A stretch of 64,000 bases of DNA from G942493375 sp942493375 (GTDB taxonomy: Bacteria; Armatimonadota; UBA5829). Shown piece after piece: positions 9,698-18,554 of the stretch. Positions within the stretch are counted from its first letter, which is position 1, and each line of letters opens with the position of its first letter. The position numbers were made by a program, and so were the translations under genes. The notes beneath the pieces were generated by a model that worked only from the letters and a program-made list of their open reading frames with translations, ran no database searches and was not told where the DNA came from. The stretch spans positions 3,038,001 to 3,102,000 of the forward strand of contig OW818698.1 in assembly GCA_942493375.1 (NCBI GenBank), written 5' to 3'.

Positions 9698-12600
9698 CTG
9701 GGGAATCCTGGTATGTGAGACTCTGCGGCATGAAGTTGCTGCAGTGGTGGAGAGCGAAGGTCTTGCCAATGTTAAAGTAATAACATTGCCGCTTGATTGC
9801 TGTCGCCCGGCAAACCAGTCAAATCACCTCAATGAAACAGTTGAAAACTGCCAGAATAAATACGACCATCTGGTGCTGATTGGTGGGAATTGCACTAGTA
9901 AGATTCGGCTGACCTCCTCGTCGGATCATTGTACAATCACACATATCGATGGCTGCTTTAACCTGCTGCTTCCTGAAGCTCTTGTTAGTAAATATCAGGC
10001 TGAGGGGGCCTATCTTTTGACTCCCGGATGGCTGACCGGGTGGCCACGCCACATAAAGGACTGGGGTTTCGATCAACCAACTGCACAGGCTTTTTTCGAG
10101 GAATCCTGCACCCGATTAGTCTTGCTGGATACAGAATTGGATGCCAACAGCCCGGCCTTGTTAGCAGATTTCTCTGCATTCATAAACAAACCTTTTGAAG
10201 TGCTACCGGTAGGGTTGGATATGCTACAACTCGTGCTTGCTAATGTCATACACGACAAAAACGGAAATGCGAAACAGGCTATGCCGGTACAAAACACAAA
10301 ACTTGCAGATTATGGACTCGTTTTCGATACAATGACCAGATTGGTGGGGTTAGAAACCGAGGAAAAGGTTGCTCGTGCTATATTCGAATTGCTTGATATG
10401 ATCTGCATACCAAGCGTATCTGCCTATCTTCCGTTCCGCAATGGTCAACCTGGCACTCTATTAACATCCCCAAAAACTGCATCATTATCTTCCAACGTCA
10501 TCAATCGAATGGCTGGAATGTGCGAAAAATATGCCTGGTCTGATTCGGGTACTGGCTTTCTCTTTCGTTCACAGAGAAATCAGGAGACTCTTGGCATTTG
10601 GCTTGTAGAAGGCATAGCAATTCCACAAAATAAAGAACACTACCTTAACCTCATTCTCAATATTCTGCCTGCCATAGCAATGGCCGTATCCAATGCGCGA
10701 AATCTCGAACAACTAATAGATTCACAGACATCCTTGGCAGATCAACAGGAAAAGCTTTCTACTACTTTACGTTCAATCGGAGACGGTGTAATCTCGACAG
10801 ACACCCATGGAAATGTGGTCAATATGAATCCAGTAGCTGAGGAGTTGACTGGATGGGTCGTATCTGAAGCTGCTGGACATCACATATCTGAGATACTAGT
10901 TATTGTAAACGCTTTGACGGATGAACCATCATTTTTACCTGTGGATTCCGCATTGGCTACCGGCGAAGTATTTCACATGGCAGAACATACGACACTCATT
11001 TCACGAGATGGTACAAAACGCCAGATAGCCGACAGTGCAGCGCCTATCCGAAATGCTCAAGGAGAGATAGCCGGTGCTGTTCTGGTCTTCTCCGATATAA
11101 CTGAACAATACAACATATACAAAGCACTTCGAGAGAGTGAAGAACAATTCCGCAGCTTGTTTGAAGGCTCCCGTGACGCCGTTATGACCATTGAGCCTCC
11201 CACTTGGAAATTCACATCGTGCAACCAGACGACTTTAGAAATGTTTGGAGCAAAGGATGCCACTGAATTTACCTCCTGGGAACCATGGACATTATCTCCT
11301 GAATTACAACCAGACGGTAGTGCTTCCAACGATAAAGCCATGACGATGATAGAGACAGCACTTAGTGAAGGCTCTCATTTATTCGAATGGATGCATAAAC
11401 GAACCAACGGGGAGGTATTTCCCTGTACTGTGCTCTTAAGCAGGATAGAACTGGCCGGTATCCGGTATCTCCAAGCCACAGTACGCGATGTAACAACTCA
11501 GAAGCAGGCAGAAGAAGCCTTGGTAAGAAGATCCCATGATCTTGCAGAACGTATTAAGGAGATGCGATGTCTATATGAGGTATCACGTATACTCCAGGAT
11601 CCAACTGCTGACCTGGCAGACAAAACTAATCATATTCTCAAGGCGATTATAGCCGGATACCAGTATCCGGAGGTTACCGGTGTCAGACTAGTATTAAATG
11701 ATACGGAATGTGTAGCATCATTTCGTGAAACCCCATGGAAGCAAAGTTGTCCTGTTATAGCCGATGGTAACCAGATCGGCATTCTGGATGTATGTTATCG
11801 AGAAGAACGCCCCGATGCAGACGAGGGACCATTTCTCACTCACGAAAGGGATCTTATAGAAGCCATTGCCGGTCATCTGGGAGACTTTATTGAGCGTAAA
11901 TTGGCAGAAAATGCGCTGCAGTATGAGAAGGAAAATCTGGCAGCTGTCTTTGCATCATCACCCATCGGTATGATGCTGCTCGATGAAGACACAATGATTG
12001 TTGACGCCAATACTATTGTGGCGAGTATGGTATCCAGAAGTCTTGGAGAGGTTATTGGTCAGCGCGGTGGCGATGGACTTGGTTGTGTTCATAGTTTTGA
12101 GCACAAAAGAGGTTGTGGTTTCTCTCCTGTCTGCTCAAAATGCGACTTAAGAAATGGACTCACTCAACTCTTGTCAACCGATGTATCTATACATGGAGCC
12201 GAAATCCAGACTATTCTAATGATCAACGGACAAGAGCGCCGTCCCTGGTTACGAATCAGTGCAGAACCAGTAGTAATCAACAGACGTAAACACGTAATTG
12301 TAGCTATGGATGACATTTCCGAACGTAAACAACTAAGTCTGCAACTGGAAGATGCCGTAGTACAGGTTAAAGGCTTGATGGACCAGGTCGTCACCGACAG
12401 TTGCTTCACCGGACGGTTCTCAAATCCTAAACTTATTAAATGCTGGGAAGCCAAGAACTGCAATCATTCCGATTGCCCTGCTTACGGAAGTCAGGATTTG
12501 CGCTGCTGGGAAATAACTGATACATTTTGCACACACGAAAATTCTGGGACATTCGCTGGTAAGCACGAACAGTGCAAAAATTGCAGCATATATATATCAG

Positions 12601-14126
12601 CCAGGGCTAATCCGATTCTTGAATTGGGTGAGACATTTAACACTATGTCAGCTATCCTTGAATTCAGACACAACCAGTTGATTCAAGCAAAAGCTGATCT
12701 TGAGGGTGTCAATAAACAATTGGAGATAGCCCTTAGTGCCGCACATCAACATGCAGCAGAGGTAGAAGTAGCTAAAGAACAGATTGAAGTAGATGCCGCT
12801 GTAATGGACTATCAGGCTCGTCATGACGCTCTCACTGGTCTACCTAACAGACTGCTCTTTTCTGAAGAACTCGACAAAATGCTCATAAATCACATTGGCA
12901 AGGACAGGCACTGCGCAGTTTTATTCCTTGATCTGGATAAATTCAAGATGGTCAATGACACGATGGGGCACAAAGCAGGAGATATCCTGCTAGTGGAAAC
13001 GGCATCCAGGTTAAGCACGTGCTTGAGAGAAAGCGATCTGCTTGCCAGAATGGGTGGGGACGAGTTTACAGTTCTACTTAAGGACATCAGAACAATAGAC
13101 GATGCTACAGTCGTTGCTCAGCGTATGCTGGAGATAGTGTCTACACCATATGAGATTAATGGAACAAAACTGGTTATCGGAGTAAGTATCGGAGGTAGTA
13201 TTTATCCCGATAACGCGATGGATGCAGTCGAACTCCTTAGAACTGCCGACGCAGCAATGTATAAAGCAAAGGAACTGGGAAGAAACAATTTCCAATTCTT
13301 CTGTGAAGAACTCAGCCGGGAAAGTCATGCAAGAGTCGAAATGGAACATGATCTCAGACTTGCTATTGAGCGTGACGAACTTAAAGTATATTATCAACCT
13401 ATCATTGATACCAAAACAATGCTTATTACAGGTGCAGAAGCGCTGTTACGCTGGGATCATCCGGAAAAGGGCATGATGTCTCCAGGCTTATTCATGCCAA
13501 TCGCTGAAGAAACCGGGATGGTGATCCAGATGGGTCAGATGGTCCTTCAAACAGCTTGTAAACAGTGTAAGATATGGCAGGATATGGGTTATACAGACTT
13601 CGAGATGTCAGTAAATGTCTCACCAATTCAACTTAGTGAGATAGAGTTCATTTCTACAGTAGATGGATTCTTGTCCGCTGTTGGTTTGAATCTAGGAAGC
13701 CTGAAGCTTGAAGTGACAGAAAGCATATTGGCAAAAAATGAAAATGACGAACTTGACATACTTAGCATACTCAAATCATTGGGCGTGGTAATCTGCCTTG
13801 ACGATTTCGGGATCGGATACTCCTCGTTAAGCCGACTCAACAACCTTCCAATTGGTCACATGAAGATAGACGGGTATTTCATAAAGAACATTGCACGCAA
13901 CCACAAAGACAGAGCAATGACTGAGTCGATAATAGTCATGGCCCACAATCTGGGTATTCAAGTAACAGCTGAATGGATAGAAGATGAAGAACAGATGGCA
14001 ACCATCCGATCCCTAAACTGCGATTATGCTCAGGGATATCTGATCAGCCCGGCACTATCTGCAGAAGATTTCGATGTCTTTCTCCGATCGTGGACAGTCA
14101 CACATCAGTTAGTAGATGTAGCCTAA
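9687..14126 (+). CDS. DUF1638-like/GAF/PAS/two-CW/GGDEF/EAL hybrid sensor
   Basis: This soluble protein of about 1479 residues joins a methyl-metabolism domain to a cyclic-di-GMP output. I chose GTG at 9687, an 11-base overlap with the UroD gene; TTG at 9678 is also possible. Order: DUF1638-like domain (about 1-200, with a GGNCTSK motif), GAF-like (about 208-338), two PAS domains (about 350-610), a second GAF (about 620-738), a PAS rich in Cys (about 748-881, with GCGFSPVCSKC), a two-CW Cys domain (about 911-985, CWEAKNC, then CW and CKNC), a coiled coil, GGDEF (motif near 1121, RESD inhibitory site) and EAL (EALLRW near 1249). Both catalytic motifs are intact and no membrane helix is visible. 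The DUF1638 call is the least certain. Coupling to the corrinoid and UroD genes suggests it senses the corrinoid or methylation state. Confidence 0.85.
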   Translation: MQNSWGILVCETLRHEVAAVVESEGLANVKVITLPLDCCRPANQSNHLNETVENCQNKYDHLVLIGGNCTSKIRLTSSSDHCTITHIDGCFNLLLPEALVSKYQAEGAYLLTPGWLTGWPRHIKDWGFDQPTAQAFFEESCTRLVLLDTELDANSPALLADFSAFINKPFEVLPVGLDMLQLVLANVIHDKNGNAKQAMPVQNTKLADYGLVFDTMTRLVGLETEEKVARAIFELLDMICIPSVSAYLPFRNGQPGTLLTSPKTASLSSNVINRMAGMCEKYAWSDSGTGFLFRSQRNQETLGIWLVEGIAIPQNKEHYLNLILNILPAIAMAVSNARNLEQLIDSQTSLADQQEKLSTTLRSIGDGVISTDTHGNVVNMNPVAEELTGWVVSEAAGHHISEILVIVNALTDEPSFLPVDSALATGEVFHMAEHTTLISRDGTKRQIADSAAPIRNAQGEIAGAVLVFSDITEQYNIYKALRESEEQFRSLFEGSRDAVMTIEPPTWKFTSCNQTTLEMFGAKDATEFTSWEPWTLSPELQPDGSASNDKAMTMIETALSEGSHLFEWMHKRTNGEVFPCTVLLSRIELAGIRYLQATVRDVTTQKQAEEALVRRSHDLAERIKEMRCLYEVSRILQDPTADLADKTNHILKAIIAGYQYPEVTGVRLVLNDTECVASFRETPWKQSCPVIADGNQIGILDVCYREERPDADEGPFLTHERDLIEAIAGHLGDFIERKLAENALQYEKENLAAVFASSPIGMMLLDEDTMIVDANTIVASMVSRSLGEVIGQRGGDGLGCVHSFEHKRGCGFSPVCSKCDLRNGLTQLLSTDVSIHGAEIQTILMINGQERRPWLRISAEPVVINRRKHVIVAMDDISERKQLSLQLEDAVVQVKGLMDQVVTDSCFTGRFSNPKLIKCWEAKNCNHSDCPAYGSQDLRCWEITDTFCTHENSGTFAGKHEQCKNCSIYISARANPILELGETFNTMSAILEFRHNQLIQAKADLEGVNKQLEIALSAAHQHAAEVEVAKEQIEVDAAVMDYQARHDALTGLPNRLLFSEELDKMLINHIGKDRHCAVLFLDLDKFKMVNDTMGHKAGDILLVETASRLSTCLRESDLLARMGGDEFTVLLKDIRTIDDATVVAQRMLEIVSTPYEINGTKLVIGVSIGGSIYPDNAMDAVELLRTADAAMYKAKELGRNNFQFFCEELSRESHARVEMEHDLRLAIERDELKVYYQPIIDTKTMLITGAEALLRWDHPEKGMMSPGLFMPIAEETGMVIQMGQMVLQTACKQCKIWQDMGYTDFEMSVNVSPIQLSEIEFISTVDGFLSAVGLNLGSLKLEVTESILAKNENDELDILSILKSLGVVICLDDFGIGYSSLSRLNNLPIGHMKIDGYFIKNIARNHKDRAMTESIIVMAHNLGIQVTAEWIEDEEQMATIRSLNCDYAQGYLISPALSAEDFDVFLRSWTVTHQLVDVA

Positions 14127-14231
14127 CCCGCCCTATTTCACAAAGCTTCGCTGTTACCTGACAGTGGGGACAGAAGCTGAGAGTGTAAATGCAGAACATT
14201 TACACCGTTTACCATGAATAATGCGAGATAA
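14124..14231. repeat. Degenerate copy of a nested inverted-repeat element
   Basis: The core (AAGCTTCGCTGTTACCTGAC, then GACAGAAGCTGAGA) and the end CATGAATAATGCGAG match the element at 58925-59070, including its internal spacing up to a small insertion (an imperfect GTAAATG...CATTTAC hairpin). The terminal repeats are more worn here, and the outer CTGAACGCAGTGAAGAA arms are absent. It may also serve as a transcript end for the preceding gene. Confidence 0.65.
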
Positions 14232-14432
14232 ATAGTCAAATGTCTCACGCTTATATTCCTCGGGAATGAGGTTAAGTATTCTCAGAACCGCAATATTGCT
14301 AGCTATGTTAAGCATAATAATGTCTACTAAATCCTGATATCATTCTTTTTTACTTCATTGCCGCCTACCGATACCATAATCCCTGACAATATACGTCATA
14401 TTGCTTATCAATACCCGGTCTTATTTAGGTAT

Positions 14433-14472
14433 TTCCCCCTAAAGATACAACAGCATCATCCCCATAATATAT
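14433..14472 (+). promoter_or_regulatory. Shared promoter-like motif, copy 2
   Basis: TTCCCCCTAAAG (14433-14444), 17 bases, CCATAATATAT (14462-14472). This is identical in sequence and spacing to the motif at 3577-3616, and lies about 135 bases before the GGDEF-EAL gene at 14607. The remaining 300 bases from 14127 hold the repeat listed above and otherwise nothing recognisable. Confidence 0.55.
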
Positions 14473-14606
14473 AGTGTATAGGTCGTCTCAATGCATATGG
14501 AATTACACAAGCAATGCATTGCTATCGTCTCGCGACAGTATAACATAGCTGTAAAATTATTCTATCATCTCACCCGTCTGCCTTGGTATGAAAGCAGAGT
14601 TCCAGA

Positions 14607-17174
14607 TTGAACAATTTACCGAAACATACTTTGGCACCCGGCGTATATATAATGGTCACTGGGCTACTTTTGCTGATTATGGGATCCCCGCTTTCATCGA
14701 CAGCAACAGAAAAAGTGCGTCTACAACTAAAATGGCAACACCAGTTCCAATTTGCCGGATATTACGCAGCCAAAGCACAGGGTTATTACAAGGCTGCCGG
14801 TATTGATGTAGAGATCATACCCAGCCAACCTGGTGAAGACCCGGAACAGCAAGTTTTGCGTGGTAAGGCAGAATTCGGGATCGGTTCTACTGATCTGTTG
14901 CTGTTGCGAGAGCGAGGCGCACCGGTTGTTGTACTTGCTGTAATATTCCAACACTCTCCACTGGCACTGATGACACTAAAACACAACGGCCTGCAAAGCA
15001 TTCACGACATAGCTGGTCATAAAATCATGATCGAACCCGGTTCCTCCGAATTATATGCATACCTGAATAAAGAAGGGATTTCTTCAGACAAGTTCACCCT
15101 GCTACCTCACGGTTTTCACGTAAAAGATCTGCTCTCAGGAAATGTGTATGCAATGTCAACCTATGTCACTGATGAGCCCTATGCACTGAGCAAAGCAGGA
15201 CAGAACTACCAGCTCTACTCACCCCGATCGGTGGGCATAGACTTCTATGGTGATAATCTCTTTACTACCGAGAGTCTGCTCAAGATGAAGCCGAAACTGG
15301 TAAAATCGTTCCGGGAAGCAAGTTTGAAAGGGTGGGCATATGCGATGAACCATCCGGAAGAGCTGGTGCAGTTGATTCATTCCCGTTATACTCAACGCCA
15401 CAGCATTCAACACTTGCGATTCGAAGCCCGTCAGATGATTCCACTACTGCAGCCGGTATTGGTCGAGATAGGCCATATGAATCCAGGGCGTTGGCAGAGT
15501 ATTGCCGAAACTTACGCTGAACTCAATATGATGAAAACGGATTTCAACTTGTCTGGATTTCTCTATGATCCTCATCCGCAACCTCCGGACTTGAAATGGC
15601 TCTACACATTAATGGGGCTGGCAACTATAGTAATTGTTGTCATTTCATTGCTAACCATTTATATATATCGTATCAATACAAGACTCCGCCAAGAGGCTAC
15701 CGACCGTAAGTTAACTGAGAAAGTGCTTGCCCAAGCTAAGGCAGACGTTGAAGTATTGAATGATCAACTCGAAATGGCATTGTTGGCTGCTCATAAACAC
15801 GTAAGGGAGGTGGAGATCGCCAAAGGCCAGATTGAAGAAGATGCTGCTGTAATGGACTACCAGGCCCGCCATGATGCTCTTACGGGTCTACCAAACAGAT
15901 GGCTCTTCTCCGATGAACTGGACCGATTAATCCTGAATCTCGATAAGAATGCCAGACAGTGCGCTGTACTATTCCTTGATTTGGATAAGTTCAAGATGGT
16001 AAATGACACTATGGGCCATAAAGCCGGCGATGTATTGCTTGTAGAGACGGCAGTCAGACTCAGTTCATGCCTGAGAGAGAATGATATACTCGCTAGAATG
16101 GGAGGAGACGAGTTTACTGTCTTGTTGAAGGATATCAAGTCAGTAAACGATGCCACAGTAGTAGCTCAGCGAATGCTTGAGAAAGTGTCTATACCTTATG
16201 AACTAGGCGGTACCAAACTAGTCTTAGGAGTGAGTATTGGGGGTAGCATATATCCCGAAAATGCAACTGATGCGGTTGGACTCCTCAAAGCTGCTGATGC
16301 AGCAATGTATAAGGCCAAAGAACTGGGGCGTAACAACTGCCAGTTCTTCTCTGACGAAATCAGTGAAGCCAATCAGGCCAGAGTAGAAATGGAAAGTGAT
16401 CTCAGACTGGCGCTGGAACGGGATGAGCTAAGAGTTTACTATCAGCCAATTGTCGATGTAAAGGCAATGCGAATCGTGGGAGCTGAAGCACTGATCCGCT
16501 GGGAACATCCTGAGAAAGGGATGATGTCCCCTGGCCTGTTCATACCTGTCGCTGAAGAAACCGGATTGGTAGTTAACATAGGCAAAATGGTCCTGGAAAC
16601 TGCCTGCAAACAATGTAAAAACTGGCAGAACGAAGGCTATACTGACTTTGAGATGTCAGTCAATGTCTCCCCTGTCCAACTCAGTGAAATCGATTTCATC
16701 GGTGTGGTCAATGAAGCCCTGTCAGAGGTTGGTTTGCATCCCAACTGCCTCAAACTTGAAGTAACCGAAACCGTTCTGGCTAAGAACGATAATGATGAAG
16801 TGGATATTCTAAGCATACTACGATCCCTGGGACTGGTTATCTGCCTCGACGATTTCGGTATCGGGTACTCATCGTTAAGTCGGCTCAACAGTCTTCCAAT
16901 CGGGCATATGAAGATCGATGGATACTTCATAAGAAATATTGCCCACAACCGGAAAGATAGAGCTATGACCGAATCCATAATAGTGATGGCACACAACCTT
17001 GGTATTAAAGTGACAGCGGAGTGGATCGAAGATGAGGAACAAATGGCAACTATTCGGTCACTGGATTGCGACTATGCCCAGGGATACCTGATCAGCCCGG
17101 CCATATCCGCAGAAAACTTCAGCCAATTGCTTCATTATTGGAAAACGAAACAACAGCAAATAAATGTCGCCTGA
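14607..17174 (+). CDS. THI5/NMT1-like periplasmic sensor-GGDEF-EAL protein
   Basis: This 855-residue protein carries an ABC-type substrate-binding domain of the NMT1/THI5 (pyrimidine/thiamine-precursor binding) family as an extracytoplasmic sensor. It has an N-terminal signal-like segment, the binding domain (about 36-310, with LKWQHQFQFAGYYAAK and EFGIGSTDLLLLR), a membrane helix (about 330-355), a coiled coil, then GGDEF (about 415-575, motif near 498, REND inhibitory site) and EAL (EALIRW near 626). The start at TTG 14607 is uncertain; ATG at 14652 would leave an uncharged signal peptide. The coiled coil and output module are nearly the same as in the protein at 9687, indicating duplication with exchange of sensors. 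A ligand such as a pyrimidine or nitrile-like compound is only a guess. Confidence 0.9.
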   Translation: MNNLPKHTLAPGVYIMVTGLLLLIMGSPLSSTATEKVRLQLKWQHQFQFAGYYAAKAQGYYKAAGIDVEIIPSQPGEDPEQQVLRGKAEFGIGSTDLLLLRERGAPVVVLAVIFQHSPLALMTLKHNGLQSIHDIAGHKIMIEPGSSELYAYLNKEGISSDKFTLLPHGFHVKDLLSGNVYAMSTYVTDEPYALSKAGQNYQLYSPRSVGIDFYGDNLFTTESLLKMKPKLVKSFREASLKGWAYAMNHPEELVQLIHSRYTQRHSIQHLRFEARQMIPLLQPVLVEIGHMNPGRWQSIAETYAELNMMKTDFNLSGFLYDPHPQPPDLKWLYTLMGLATIVIVVISLLTIYIYRINTRLRQEATDRKLTEKVLAQAKADVEVLNDQLEMALLAAHKHVREVEIAKGQIEEDAAVMDYQARHDALTGLPNRWLFSDELDRLILNLDKNARQCAVLFLDLDKFKMVNDTMGHKAGDVLLVETAVRLSSCLRENDILARMGGDEFTVLLKDIKSVNDATVVAQRMLEKVSIPYELGGTKLVLGVSIGGSIYPENATDAVGLLKAADAAMYKAKELGRNNCQFFSDEISEANQARVEMESDLRLALERDELRVYYQPIVDVKAMRIVGAEALIRWEHPEKGMMSPGLFIPVAEETGLVVNIGKMVLETACKQCKNWQNEGYTDFEMSVNVSPVQLSEIDFIGVVNEALSEVGLHPNCLKLEVTETVLAKNDNDEVDILSILRSLGLVICLDDFGIGYSSLSRLNSLPIGHMKIDGYFIRNIAHNRKDRAMTESIIVMAHNLGIKVTAEWIEDEEQMATIRSLDCDYAQGYLISPAISAENFSQLLHYWKTKQQQINVA

Positions 17175-17275
17175 TTTGTGATAGCTCATTATTATCACAT
17201 TATATTTGAGAAAGTGTTCCAGTTGTGGTAATCTGTGCTTGTTCCAAACTACCGTATTATCAAGGAGCAAGCATA

Positions 17276-17452
17276 TTGGAAGCTAAGATTGAAAACAACG
17301 AATTGGTTATACGCATCCCCCTGGAGAAACCTCACACATCCACATCCGGAAAGACACTTATAGTCGCCAGTACCGGAGGAAACGTGCAGACAAATATCGA
17401 GATCAACGGCAAACCGGTTTTTGTAGGTTTGAATGCATACATTAAGAAATAG
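17276..17452 (+). CDS. Conserved-looking 58-residue protein of unknown function
   Basis: The start is TTG at 17276, because AAGGAG stands eight bases before it; frames that begin earlier have no such site. The product is small and hydrophilic, with no membrane segment. It reads like a beta-rich mini-protein: ELVIRIPLEKP, SGKTLIVASTGGN, then INGKPVFVGLNAYIKK. The pattern of a Ser-rich turn followed by GKTLIVAST looks constrained, but I cannot name a family. It sits 28 bases ahead of a membrane-protein gene and may share its transcript. Confidence 0.62.
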   Translation: MEAKIENNELVIRIPLEKPHTSTSGKTLIVASTGGNVQTNIEINGKPVFVGLNAYIKK

Positions 17453-17480
17453 ACTTTCGATATGATTATCAGAGGTTAAC

Positions 17481-18428
17481 ATGCTTGCCATCCGTCGGTT
17501 TCTGCAGGTTATAGCAACAGGCTATATACTGATGTTCTTCTCAGAAAACCTTTTCTGGGCAAGGTTGCGTCCGGGTAACTCAGTCAGTGACTGGCTTGCT
17601 ACATGGACCGCTTATTCGCTGGCTGCATACATATTTCTCTGGATTATCTCTTACTTCCGCGTCCGTAGTTTCTGGGCGCTATTTTTGGCAGGAGCAGTCT
17701 TTGGTTGGACCACAGAGGGTGTTGTTGTCTGGACTACATATGATTCATTTCCACTACAGATCTCATGGACAGGACTTGCGTGGCATGCTTCAATCAGTGT
17801 TATGGTTGGTTGGTATGCTGTAAGGATGGCTCTTCAGAAAAAATCTGCCTTGCACACTCTGCGTATCGCAGCATTAATCGGCTTTGCATACGGATTATGG
17901 GCAATCTACTGGTGGATTGAACCGGACGATGGTGGCAAGGCAACCATTACGGGATTTGCGGCATATTCGTTGGTTGCTACTACCCTGTCTATTCTTGCTT
18001 ATCGATTGTACGATTGGGCTGCAGTGGAAGATTATACTCCTGGCCTGCCGGGACGGATAATAGTCGGGCTCATTACACTACTCTACTTCGTATTCGTTAC
18101 CATAAAGGCATCACCTGTAGCTCTATATATCCTCCCTGTGCTGCTCCTGCTGACATATATACCTCTCAAACGCAATAAAAGAATTGAAACCAGGGGTTCA
18201 ATCCTCTTAGAAAAACCGAAATCCGTTGCTATCTGGAACTACCTCGCGCTATTCGCAATTCCGGCAGTTGCAATCGCTTTCTACTCATTCGCGTATTATG
18301 CCAACCTGAAATGGCACACCAACTGGGTGCTCTACTTAATAACCACTCCTCTAGGCTTCATCATGTATGTCGTCAGCACCTATAAAATCCTAAAACAGAA
18401 GCAAATTCCCCCACACACCACAGATTAA
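17481..18428 (+). CDS. Multi-pass membrane protein, function unknown
   Basis: This 315-residue protein has about eight to nine predicted membrane helices rich in Trp and Tyr, and no motif that I recognise. AGAGGT precedes the ATG at 17481. Conserved-looking features are WTTEGVVVWTTYD near residues 80-92 and WAIYWWIEPDDGGK near residues 140-155, which carry acidic residues beside the membrane. The last helix is followed by a short basic tail. Spacing from the 58-residue gene (28 bases) suggests they are co-transcribed. Transport and enzymatic roles are both open. Confidence 0.75.
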   Translation: MLAIRRFLQVIATGYILMFFSENLFWARLRPGNSVSDWLATWTAYSLAAYIFLWIISYFRVRSFWALFLAGAVFGWTTEGVVVWTTYDSFPLQISWTGLAWHASISVMVGWYAVRMALQKKSALHTLRIAALIGFAYGLWAIYWWIEPDDGGKATITGFAAYSLVATTLSILAYRLYDWAAVEDYTPGLPGRIIVGLITLLYFVFVTIKASPVALYILPVLLLLTYIPLKRNKRIETRGSILLEKPKSVAIWNYLALFAIPAVAIAFYSFAYYANLKWHTNWVLYLITTPLGFIMYVVSTYKILKQKQIPPHTTD

Positions 18429-18493
18429 ATTGTCGCCACAAGATGCTGCGTCTGAATGACCAATTCCATGCTGCATGCCACAATTTTCAGCGT

Positions 18494-18522
18494 TTGACAA
18501 AACACTATCGCCGACGCATAAT
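18494..18522 (+). promoter_or_regulatory. Strong sigma-70-type promoter for the sugar ABC operon
   Basis: A perfect TTGACA (18494-18499), a 17-base spacer and CATAAT (18517-18522) lie 32 bases ahead of the ATPase gene. A GGAGGAAAC ribosome-binding site follows at 18545-18553. Confidence 0.75.
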
Positions 18523-18554
18523 GTGCTTACCGACTTGGGGATCCAGGAGGAAAC

